This document shows positions 31,116 to 39,195 of a stretch of 39,195 nt of DNA, in pieces. The translations under genes were made by a program, and so were the position numbers. Every line of letters begins with the position of its first letter. Within the stretch, counting starts at the first letter, position 1. Below the pieces are notes generated by a model that saw only the letters and a list, made by a program, of their open reading frames with translations, did no database searches and was not told the origin of the DNA. This stretch comes from JAKASV01 sp964595035 (GTDB taxonomy: Bacteria > Babelota > Babeliae > Babelales > Vermiphilaceae), in the NCBI GenBank assembly GCA_964595035.1, contig CAZQNW010000005.1, forward strand, positions 1-39,195, written 5' to 3'.

Positions 31116-32432
31116 ATGAAAGACCGTGCAACAGTTGTTATTGTTGGCAGAACAAATGTAGGTAAATCAAGTTTATTTAATCGTATGGCAACTTCTGTTA
31201 GAAGCATGACCTATGATTATGAAGGCGTAACACGAGATTTTCTACGTGATACCGTATGCTGGCAAGATGTCTGTTTTGATTTAATAGATACGGGTGGTAT
31301 CAGTTTCAAAAAGTCTGATGATCCTTTGGCCGAATCAGCTCGTAAAGTTGCTTTGTCAATGGTTGATGCCGCAGATTTGTTGATATTTGTTACTGATGGG
31401 TCTGTCGGGATAGTTCCTGAGGATCGTGAAATAGCGAAAATGCTTCATAAAAATGGTAAGCCGGTTGTTTTAGTTGTTAATAAAATTGATGTACGCGCAG
31501 CTCAGGAACATATTTTTGATTTTGAACGGTTAGGGTTTGGAACGCCTTATGGTGTTTCTTGTCAGCATGCAACGGGTATTGGCGACTTACTTGAAGCTAT
31601 TGTACAGCATGTGCCGGCTAAAAAAGAAATTGCTACTGCTTCAAAGCCTGCATGTAAGGTTGTTCTTTTAGGGAAACCGAATGTAGGTAAATCTTCGTTG
31701 CTTAATCTGTTGGTCAAGAAAGAACGTGCAATTGTTTCTGAAGAAGCAGGGACAACGCGTGAGGCCTTAAGCGAGCGTATTGTTTTTCATCAAGAAGATA
31801 TTCAGGTTACTGATACGCCTGGTATCAGAAAAAAGCGTTCTGTTACTGAACCAATTGAATCATTAATGGTCAAAAGTTCTCTCAGGGCATTGGAAGATGC
31901 TGATATAGTCTTGCTTCTCGTCGATGCTAGCGAGGGTGCGTTATGTGATCAGGAATTAAAATTGGCATTTTATGCGTTCAATGACCTTCATAAGTCGGTA
32001 ATTTTGTTATTTAATAAACAAGATCTTGTTGATGAGTCATCTAAAAAGTATTTAGATTATCATTTGGAAGAATATGCTCAGCTCATGAACAAGGTTGAGC
32101 GGCTTGATATTTCATGCAAAACAGGAAAAAATATTGGTAAAATTATTCCTCTTGTCACAGAGGTATGGAAGCGAGCTAATCAACAATTTGGCGCGTCAGA
32201 ATTGACTGTTCTTTTTCAAAAAGCATTAATGCAAACTCCATTGTATCACAAGACGCAATTGCTTAAAGTATTCCGTGTACGCCAAGTTAAGCAAGCACCT
32301 ATTACATTGCTTATGATTGTTAATGTACCGGATTGGTTTGGTCCTAGCCAATTAAACTTTTTTGACAATGTCATGCGTAAAACGTATAAGCTTAAAGGTG
32401 TTTCAATTAGCTATATTCCGCGCGTAAGTTAA
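31116..32432 (+). CDS. der: Ribosome-assembly GTPase Der (EngA)
   Basis: 438 aa, the usual size. Two tandem GTPase domains are visible. The first has GRTNVGKSS at 11-19, DTGG and NKID. The second has GKPNVGKSS, DTPG and NKQD. A KH-like C-terminal domain follows (about residues 350-438; LLKVFRVRQVKQAPITLLMIVN). Der acts in 50S subunit maturation. AAGGA lies 8 nt before ATG 31116. It is probably co-transcribed with dnaX. Confidence 0.97.
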   Translation: MKDRATVVIVGRTNVGKSSLFNRMATSVRSMTYDYEGVTRDFLRDTVCWQDVCFDLIDTGGISFKKSDDPLAESARKVALSMVDAADLLIFVTDGSVGIVPEDREIAKMLHKNGKPVVLVVNKIDVRAAQEHIFDFERLGFGTPYGVSCQHATGIGDLLEAIVQHVPAKKEIATASKPACKVVLLGKPNVGKSSLLNLLVKKERAIVSEEAGTTREALSERIVFHQEDIQVTDTPGIRKKRSVTEPIESLMVKSSLRALEDADIVLLLVDASEGALCDQELKLAFYAFNDLHKSVILLFNKQDLVDESSKKYLDYHLEEYAQLMNKVERLDISCKTGKNIGKIIPLVTEVWKRANQQFGASELTVLFQKALMQTPLYHKTQLLKVFRVRQVKQAPITLLMIVNVPDWFGPSQLNFFDNVMRKTYKLKGVSISYIPRVS

Positions 32433-32535
32433 TGATTCTTATTTAAATTGCTTCTATTCCTTAATGGTTGCAATAGGTATATCGATTAATATAAACTTCT
32501 AGTGATGATACGTAACCTTTAGAAGGAGAATAAAG

Positions 32536-32880
32536 ATGAGAAAGAAGTTTACCTTTAAAGAGATGCCGACGTCTGATGTTGCTAAGAATTATGCTGATAA
32601 ACAACTGTCTAGAATTGAAGACTACTTGAAACATGAGCCTACGCCCATTGACATTGAAATGGTCTTTACACAGGGGCGCACGCATGCTCATCATCACGTA
32701 GATCTTTTAGTTAGAACTCCTCATTATAAATTGATTACATCTTATGAGGGCCCTGAAATGTACGATGGCATTGATGAAGTAATTGATACAATGTATCGTA
32801 GGCTGCTTGAAGAAAAAGATAAACGTGTGCAAGATCGCAAGATGGTCGGTCGTCATGATGATTTTAAAAAACAGCGATAA
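32536..32880 (+). CDS. hpf: Ribosome hibernation factor, short HPF/RaiA family
   Basis: 114 aa. The S30AE fold is recognisable from FTFKEMPTSDVAKNYADKQLSRIEDYL, then IDIEMVF..GRTHAHHHVDLLV, and ASY-like ITSYEGPEMYDGIDEVID near the end. These proteins bind the 30S channel and inactivate ribosomes in stationary phase. It is the short form, lacking the C-terminal dimerisation domain of long HPF. A strong ribosome site (GAAGGAG, 7 nt spacer) precedes ATG 32536. The start codon is about 100 nt after der. Confidence 0.85.
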   Translation: MRKKFTFKEMPTSDVAKNYADKQLSRIEDYLKHEPTPIDIEMVFTQGRTHAHHHVDLLVRTPHYKLITSYEGPEMYDGIDEVIDTMYRRLLEEKDKRVQDRKMVGRHDDFKKQR

Positions 32881-32899
32881 GTATAATTTTAATGTAGTC

Positions 32900-33352
32900 C
32901 TACAGTGATTTTTTTATGTGAGTCTCAAGTGTTTGTCGTGCGATGCCTTCACGCAGGTCGCGCACTAAAGGTTTGCTTAAGGTAATAAGACTATCTTGAG
33001 CTCTGACTCTAACGTTGTGGGCAGGTTGATCTGAATCAATAGCGCTCATCAGATCATTATAATGTACAAAGGCATGACATTGTTTATCTATGTGATCTGT
33101 TGAATCAATCGTTGAAAATAGGGTGAGCGGTTCATTGTCATATCGTCTTTGTGGTTGTCCGCCATATAAACCATGTCTGTTTTTTGTCAATATACAATAA
33201 AAATCCGTAGGAGAGTTGGTAGGTTTTGTAAGGTAGACTTTGTATGTGTAAAATCCTTTATACCATGTTGGGCAGTTACAACGTGGATAAAGTATTGATG
33301 TTGCCAATGTTAAAATACTTATTCCAGTTATAAGCATATATTTAATTTTCAT
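32900..33352 (-). CDS. Exported protein, unknown (150 aa)
   Basis: GAGGTGATAT lies directly before ATG 33352. The signal peptide is MKIKYMLITGISILTLATSI, then LYPRCNC. The mature part has four Cys (RCNCPTWYKG, FYCILT, KQCHAF) that could form two disulfides. An Arg/Asn-rich middle (NRHGLYGGQPQRRYDNEPLT) and a helical tail (LVRDLREGIARQTLETHIKK) complete it. No family is recognised. It is convergent with hpf, 19 nt away. The 228 nt upstream (33353-33580) hold no supported feature; a weak AT-rich inverted repeat near 33537 has no U-tract. Confidence 0.68.
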   Translation of the reverse strand: MKIKYMLITGISILTLATSILYPRCNCPTWYKGFYTYKVYLTKPTNSPTDFYCILTKNRHGLYGGQPQRRYDNEPLTLFSTIDSTDHIDKQCHAFVHYNDLMSAIDSDQPAHNVRVRAQDSLITLSKPLVRDLREGIARQTLETHIKKSL

Positions 33353-33580
33353 ATATCACCTCATTTTGCATATTGCAGCAATCTATCTACTTTTAGTTTC
33401 TTAGAAATAATTACAATATGTCAACAAAATTAAAGCGGACACCTTAAAATGATTAAATATTAGCGGGTTTGTTCGCTTGTTATGTATGCTTTTGCATATA
33501 GGCGATAATGATTGATGCCGGTTGTTGTACATTAGCCCTTTAAAAAAGGGTGATATTATATATGATTTGTTTGCCTTTGT

Positions 33581-36500
33581 TTAGAAAAAATGTCTTAAAT
33601 TCATAAGTTTTTCTGCTGCCTGGTGATGATAGCTATGTGTTGCTTGTATGAGATATTCGCGAGCTTTGCTTATGTCTTGTGTTATATGTAACTGCGTCAG
33701 ATTAGGAGAATCTTTTTGAAGATGAAGCATGCCGAGCATATAACAAGCTTCCGGATTATGATTTTGCGCTTGTGCGCGTAGCGATTTTATTGCCATTCTT
33801 TTTTGTGTCATTGATGATTTCGAATCAAGTATCTGCATATGTGCTATATACATTTGAGCCGTGTCAGAAGATGGTCTGTATGCTAGAGCTTGTTCAAATG
33901 ATATTCGAGCTTGTTGTGAGTTTTGTTTTAGAAATAGTTCTATTTTACCTATTAATGTATATAACATTGCCATGAGCGTATCATGCTCTGTGCCTATACC
34001 CTGCGTGTATGTATGATGTTGAGCAAGAAATTTTTTGCTTAATTGTAACCATGAATCTATTTTTTCTTGTGATTCAGGATATTGAAGATGCCTATACCCT
34101 CTGAATAATAATGTTGCGATAAATGCATCAGTATTTTGTTCTTTAGCTAAATCAGCGAGAATATGTACAGAGCCTAATATATGAGCAGTATAAATCATAG
34201 GATGGTCATAAGAAAACACGTTTGTGATTGCTTGTTCTGCAAGGCAAAAGTGCAGACATGCCACAGATACATTTGAAGTAGATTCTTGTATAACAAGTGC
34301 GTGTGTTGCTTGTATTGCTTTAATCATAGCTTCTTGTGGTTCGTTGTAATAGTTTCTTTGTAAAACAGGCTTGGCTAATAGTGTGAGTTGTTCCAGAATT
34401 TCATTTTTGTAGGATTCAGATTTTTCTGTGTTCAATATTTGTTTGTATTTCTCGAGTATCGTAGGAATGACGTGGTTTGTTACAATGCCATGCCTATTAA
34501 GAAAAATAATAAAGCCTAATGAAGAGAGCGAATCAGTAGGGTTCAGCTTGTCGGTGAGTTGGAGGAATTCATGGTGAGGAATAAAATTTTTTTCAAGCCC
34601 ATATGCATAACATAAGCGTAAAAATATCATAATTTCATATTCACTGTCGTTGAGCGTTGTCTTAAGTTCTTGCAAAAGAGAAGAAACATACTGTGCATAT
34701 ATAGGATCAATAGTCAATGTATCATGTTCTATTACAAGACATTCTGATAAAGCTTGGAATGCTTTTTTTCTGTGAATATTTTGTGAATCTTGATTACGAA
34801 GATAAAGTAAAGCTTTTGCTAGTTGAATAGGTTTGGTACGGGAACATATTTCTAATAATTTTAGAGCTAATATATCTTGGCGGGTTTCAAAAGCAAGCAT
34901 GCCAAACTGCTCTGCTTCTTGTTCGGTTAAAGTTAAACCTAACTTTAGTGCTTGTGCACATAATTGGAGTGCTTTATTTTTGTCTGTCGTACATGCATGT
35001 TGTGCCAGTATTTTACCGAGAAGAAGATGATACATCGGTTCGCATTCTTGTTGTTCTATAATATGTTCAAGATATTGTTGTGCTTTAATGATAGAAGGAC
35101 TTTGATGTTGAGGTGTTATTGAGCTTAGCTCTTGGCAATAAATCTGCGCTAAACATTTCTGTGCTTCTATAATGCCTTCTGCTGCAAGTTGTTCAACTAA
35201 TTGTATGTCTTGTATTTGGTTGCTGCTTGTTTTTGTTTGTAACCGAGCTAACGCGCAATAGCTACGTGCCTGAGTATGATTGTACGATGCGGCAATTTCA
35301 AATAAGCGTAATGCGTTTTTTGTGTTTCCTGATTGCCGATAGTGGCAAGCTAATGTGTAAGCTATTTTTGCTGCGAGTCTGCGAGATCTTTCTGTTTTAT
35401 TGTATCTATGTAGTTTTCCGAGGCTTACGTGCAAGTGACGTATTTTTTGAGAATCTTGTTCATGCGCAAGCATGTAATGAACATAACCAAGTAAGCGAGC
35501 AGCGCATTTAATGCCTGATTCAGCAAGACATTCAAGTTGCGAAGTGCAATTATTTTTAAAGTACATTATATAACGTTCAAATTCTTTGTTGGGTAAAGCC
35601 TCAATGGATTGAATTATTGTGTCAGCTTTTTCAATGTTTTCTTGGCTATTGAGTAATGCTATTACATACTGACATTGTGCAGGTAAGCATCCTTCTTGGG
35701 CCATATGTTCGAGTGTTTGTAATACGAGATTTTTAAATTCCACTGTGGGTGCGCATGCAAGTGCATGTTTATAATAAATTACTGAATCTTGAACTGTCTT
35801 ATTCGGATCAAAATGTTTTCTAATCATGCTTGCAGCAGAGCATAGTGAATAAAAATCTTTTTTTTGTGCGCCTAATGTAAAGTATGTATATGCTTGTGCT
35901 TGCGTTTCTTTGTTAGAAAAAAGAATAATGCCGAGTAAAAAGCTTGCATGAACATTATCTTGTGCCTGAGCGATGAGCTTTTTTTGTGTTTCTTTATTGA
36001 TCTGTTGAGCAAAGAAGCGCTGAGCCTGGACGTTGTAGATTATTGGTTCGAGTGTTTCAAATGCCTTGTCAATTGCATCATCAGTTGTGCGTTCTAATTC
36101 AATAGTTGCCAGTATGCAACGGGCTTTGTAGGTATTGGTAGCTTGAATAATTTTGTTCAAAACTTCTATTATATTGTTATATGAAGTTGTAAAAATATGA
36201 GCGTGCGGGGCATAATGTCTATATGATCGTAAGAAATCTATGATTATGCGTATATCCTGAAGCGAACGTTCAGCTGTTTCTTGGGTAACTTGTGTTTTGA
36301 CTATGTGGCGTAGTCGGTTCCTTGCTTCTAAAAATGTTGTTTGTGAGGTTAAGAAAGCCTCTTTTTGTTGAGGGTTGTCTTGAAGTGATAACCCAATAAG
36401 AGCCCAAAGTGCAGGTTCAAAGTTTTTGTGAGCTGTAAAATAAAGGTATTGCGCGGGAGTTGCAGTTGGTATGTGGGCATATAAGCCTGCTTGTTCCAAT

Positions 36501-36987
36501 AGAGCTAACGCATAACAAGCTCGAATTGCCCAAGGTTCTTCAATACGTAGTTCTTGCGTGAAATAGTGTTCAATGAGTAGGGCAAGCATATTGCATGCTG
36601 CCTGCAGAGGATGGATTTTGTCCCACTGCATGCTTTGCATGTATGGACAGTTTTTCGGCATATCATTCTCAAGTGAACATCCTGCCTTTTCAGCTTTTTT
36701 TTGTAGGAGAGGTAACATTGTTGCTTCTGCAAATGAATATTGATCAAGCGTTGTAAGAAGGTGAGTTATAGGTCTCTGTATGCTCATTGGGGCATCGTTG
36801 AGCGAAAGTCTGAGCCATTCGAGTGCGCAAAAATACATTGCTGGAACAAAGCCAGTTAGTGCTGCTAAACGCGTGTAGCCGCATAAATAGAGCGCTAATG
36901 GGTCTGGGGATGGTTTATAAGCCGCGGCTTTAATCAAATGTTTTGCGCGTAATGGTGATATGTCGTTTTCAAGTAGTCCTCTGCCTA
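33581..36987 (-). CDS. Giant Sel1/TPR-like repeat protein, 5' end in assembly gap
   Basis: About 1134 residues are visible and the frame runs unbroken into the N-run, so the true start is missing; a TTG at 36937 is merely internal. The protein is built of alpha-helical pairs rich in Ala, Leu, Gln and Tyr, in the style of Sel1 and TPR repeats: ASFLLGIILFSNKETQAQAY, AQKCLAQIYCQELSS, YHLLLGKILAQHACTTDKNKA and PEACYMLGMLHLQKDSPNLT. Similar units recur at irregular intervals, and I cannot fix their number. No enzyme domain or membrane segment is evident in the visible part. Sel1/TPR proteins scaffold complexes, and in intracellular bacteria some are host-directed. It is the largest gene in the window. 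Confidence 0.85.
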
Positions 36988-37087
36988 NNNNNNNNNNNNN
37001 NNNNNNNNNNNNNNNNNNNNNNNNNNNNNNNNNNNNNNNNNNNNNNNNNNNNNNNNNNNNNNNNNNNNNNNNNNNNNNNNNNNNNNN
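36988..37087. other. Assembly gap (100 N)
   Basis: Exactly 100 N, again a likely placeholder. It removes the 5' end of the giant repeat protein gene. The 33 nt to its right (37088-37120) are the spacer after the dsbD-like gene. Confidence 0.95.
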
Positions 37088-37120
37088 CCTGCTCTTGCTT
37101 ATTTGATTGAGTATAATTCT

Positions 37121-38878
37121 TTATTGTTGTTCGAGTATGCTGATCATGTGGTTAAATTGTTCACTATTAAGTTCGCCGTCCCAGCGATTGATTACAGAAT
37201 CTGTTTCGGGGTTGAGCAATATGCATACGGGTGCTCCGAGGATATTAAACTTTTCTATAAGTATCTTGGTACTAGGATCGGTGTCCAGAGCCAAGTTGGC
37301 TTGAAGTGCTATAACGTTGTGTAATGCAGCCAATGGACGACTTTCGGTTAAGCGTTCTTCTATATCATTGCAGGCACTGCAACGGGGAGAATGAACAAAT
37401 ATGAAAAGATTCTTATGAGTATTTTTGGCCGCATTAAAAGCCTCTTGATAATTACTGAACCAGATGCTTTTTTCTTGAGCATTTTCGGTTGGTATATAGA
37501 GTGCTTTTACGGTTTTTAAGGTGACGAAAACGGAAGATGCAATCATTATCATGCCTAATATATTCCATACTTTTTTCCAAGTGCCGGCTTGGAGTTTTTT
37601 GGCATGCCATAGATTAATGATACCTACAACAAAGAAGAATAATGCAATGCTACCAAGTAGAACGGTTAATGGTAAGATGCTTGCAAGGAAATAAAAACAC
37701 ATGCCCAACATCATGAAACCGAACAGATATTTGATTTCCAGCATCCATGATCCTGCGCGTGGTAACACATTGATGGCGCCGGAGAATGTGCCGATAATCA
37801 AAAGAGGAATACTTAATCCGACTGCGAAGGAGAATAACAGGATAAAACCAGTCCAATAGCTCTTAAGGGTTGCTACTAAGGTAAGCATGAATAATAAACC
37901 TGGAGATAGGCATGGAGAAGCAACGGTTCCGCTTGCTGCGCCAAAAATGTAAGCTGCCAAAAGGCTGCCACCTTGTGTTGAACTGCCTCGTTGCATAAAG
38001 CGAGGTGCTTTCATTTCATAAAAGCCAAACAAAGAGAGTGCGCTGTATATAAGTAGTGCGACAATCAGAAGAATAACTATTGGATTATTCATGAAGCTGC
38101 CGAATGCTTGACCTGCCAAAGCGGCTGCAAGACCCAAAATGGCAAATGTTGTTGCGATTCCTAGTGTATAGGCTAAAGCAAGACTAAAGTTGCGCCCTAA
38201 AGAAGGGGCTCCTTGTGCCTGTAAAATGCCAATAGTGATTGGTATCATCGGATAAATGCATGGGGTTAAACTCAAAAGTAGGCCAAGTAAGAAGGCAATA
38301 AGGAGGCGAACCCATAATAATTGACTTTTTGTAGCAACATCTTTTAAGTAGTTAACCCATGATAATGATTGTCTAGGTTCTGGGGTGTGTGCTATTTCTG
38401 TCGCTTGTTCTTCCTGCTGTGTAGCCTGAGGTTTGACTGTTGGTTGTTTTTGTTCAACAGATTGAGTAGGCAACCCAAAATGTAGAGGCCACGTATGTTC
38501 TAAGGCGTTTTTGCTTGAGCTTGTATAGTATACGAGCCTTAAGTACGCATTATTGATGTTCGGAGTTGTAGCAGTTGCCGTGCAAGATAGTATGATAGGT
38601 TGTTGAAATACTTTGCGATTTTCTTTAAAAGTAGTGTCATATTGAACAATAGGGTCAACAGATGTTTTGTATTGGCTTAGCGAAATAGACGGGTTATTGG
38701 TAGATAATTGTATTGAATCGGCATAAATATGGGCACCTTGTTCAATAGGAATAGTGATTTCTATAGAGTTATTTGTATTGTCGATATGTTTTATTGAAGC
38801 TTCCGGTTTTTGCGCAGCTTGCAGGTAAGCCAGTGAGCATATTGATAAACACAAACTGTACATCCTATGCATAGTCAT
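37121..38878 (-). CDS. dsbD: DsbD-like thiol:disulfide reductant transporter
   Basis: 585 aa, close to E. coli DsbD, with AGGAG 7 nt before ATG 38878. The order is a signal peptide, an N-terminal immunoglobulin-like domain (about 22-140), a Pro/Gln linker, an eight-helix membrane domain (about 190-440) and a C-terminal thioredoxin domain (about 460-585). The redox cysteines of the membrane domain are present: Cys207 (TPCIYPMIP) and Cys323 (ASPCLSPG). So are those of the thioredoxin domain, Cys500-Cys503 (RCSAC). The N-domain, however, lacks the Cys pair that DsbD uses to pass electrons to periplasmic partners; the aligned stretch is YYTSSSKNALEH. DsbD moves electrons from cytosolic thioredoxin to the periplasm. 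Confidence 0.9.
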   Translation of the reverse strand: MTMHRMYSLCLSICSLAYLQAAQKPEASIKHIDNTNNSIEITIPIEQGAHIYADSIQLSTNNPSISLSQYKTSVDPIVQYDTTFKENRKVFQQPIILSCTATATTPNINNAYLRLVYYTSSSKNALEHTWPLHFGLPTQSVEQKQPTVKPQATQQEEQATEIAHTPEPRQSLSWVNYLKDVATKSQLLWVRLLIAFLLGLLLSLTPCIYPMIPITIGILQAQGAPSLGRNFSLALAYTLGIATTFAILGLAAALAGQAFGSFMNNPIVILLIVALLIYSALSLFGFYEMKAPRFMQRGSSTQGGSLLAAYIFGAASGTVASPCLSPGLLFMLTLVATLKSYWTGFILLFSFAVGLSIPLLIIGTFSGAINVLPRAGSWMLEIKYLFGFMMLGMCFYFLASILPLTVLLGSIALFFFVVGIINLWHAKKLQAGTWKKVWNILGMIMIASSVFVTLKTVKALYIPTENAQEKSIWFSNYQEAFNAAKNTHKNLFIFVHSPRCSACNDIEERLTESRPLAALHNVIALQANLALDTDPSTKILIEKFNILGAPVCILLNPETDSVINRWDGELNSEQFNHMISILEQQ

Positions 38879-38982
38879 AGAAATTCTCCTTAGGTAAAGT
38901 TAATACTTGCCATTTTATTTTAAATCTTTTAACTTAATATAACGTAAGCTGCAATAAAGAACAGTTTTTTGAAATATTTTTT

Positions 38983-39058
38983 GGGGATGTAGCTCAGTTG
39001 GTAGAGCGTATGAATGGCATTCATAAGGTCGGCGGTTCGATCCCGCTCATCTCCACCA
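38983..39058 (+). tRNA. tRNA-Ala (anticodon GGC)
   Basis: 76 nt with encoded CCA. The acceptor stem GGGGATG pairs with CATCTCC (one G-U). The anticodon stem TATGA/TCATA holds loop ATGGCAT with anticodon GGC. The T arm is GGCGG-TTCGATC-CCGCT. It reads GCC and GCU. Confidence 0.96.
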
Positions 39059-39118
39059 GTCTTTCTATCCAGTATCTGTAATTATGTATCAATCACACAG
39101 ATACCAGAGACACCTTTT

Positions 39119-39194
39119 GGGGCTGTAGCTCAGTTGGTAGAGCGCATGGTTCGCAATCATGAGGTCACCGGTTCAAGCCCGGTCAGCTCCACCA
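39119..39194 (+). tRNA. tRNA-Ala (anticodon CGC)
   Basis: 76 nt with encoded CCA. The acceptor stem GGGGCTG pairs with CAGCTCC (one G-U). The anticodon stem CATGG/TCATG holds loop TTCGCAA with anticodon CGC. The T arm is CCGG-TTCAAGC-CCGG. It reads GCG. It follows the GGC isoacceptor by 60 nt and closes the window. Confidence 0.95.
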
Positions 39195-39195
39195 A

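Noticed and set aside
33530..33560. Inverted repeat CCCTTT/AAAGGG as terminator of the giant repeat gene
   Set aside because: Six weak pairs with no U-tract on either strand.

Overview
The window is a low-GC bacterial chromosome segment, dense with genes on both strands. It mixes conserved housekeeping genes with many exported proteins of no recognised family. An ATP/ADP-type nucleotide transporter (Tlc family), three ankyrin-repeat proteins with N-terminal signals, a very large Sel1/TPR-like protein and a decayed glmS together suggest an intracellular or protist-associated bacterium with a reduced genome. The overall flavour is that of Candidatus Dependentiae (TM6); Chlamydiae- or Rickettsiales-like symbionts are the alternatives. 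This placement is inference: there is no rRNA gene here and no search was run.

Layout. 1-5381 (minus): a large exported ankyrin protein running off the left edge, two small unknown proteins and a TolA/TonB-like envelope protein. 5510-9080 (minus): gyrB, an exported unknown protein and tilS, the last two cut by a 100-N assembly gap. 9343-11222 (plus): tadA, a DksA/TraR-type zinc-finger gene, tRNA-Thr(CGT), rpsI and a glmS relic. 11219-15473: ctpA (minus), then ftsB-like, an Fe/Mn superoxide dismutase with an export signal, and an ankyrin gene (plus) that abuts an opposing ankyrin gene (minus). 15647-17184: lysS and an 18-bp-stem terminator. 17204-20574 (minus): four consecutive exported proteins of unknown function. 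20677-23144: recJ and cmk, overlapping by 4 nt. 23146-25854 (minus): a small lipoprotein and lon. 25855-26513: a long non-coding stretch containing a promoter, an RNA leader and a terminator, just before the tlc transporter. 28075-32880 (plus): rpsB, tRNA-Ser(GGA), SRP 4.5S-type RNA, dnaX, der and hpf. 32900-38878 (minus): an exported unknown, the giant repeat protein (5' end lost in a second 100-N gap) and a dsbD-like gene. 38983-39194: tRNA-Ala(GGC) and tRNA-Ala(CGC).

How it fits together. The cell maintains replication (gyrB, dnaX, recJ), translation (lysS, rpsI, rpsB, der, hpf, tilS, tadA, four tRNAs), protein export (SRP RNA) and quality control (lon, ctpA, dsbD). It can probably import host nucleotides through Tlc. 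Much of the remaining coding capacity goes to exported repeat proteins that are plausible host-interaction factors.

The strongest items for a second look are: the ankyrin protein whose C-terminal region resembles a Cys-His-Asp peptidase but has Ser and Leu where Cys and His are expected; the glmS relic; the superoxide dismutase with two possible starts, one exported and one cytosolic; the approximately 180-nt promoter-to-terminator transcript ahead of tlc; and the DsbD homologue without the N-domain cysteine pair.
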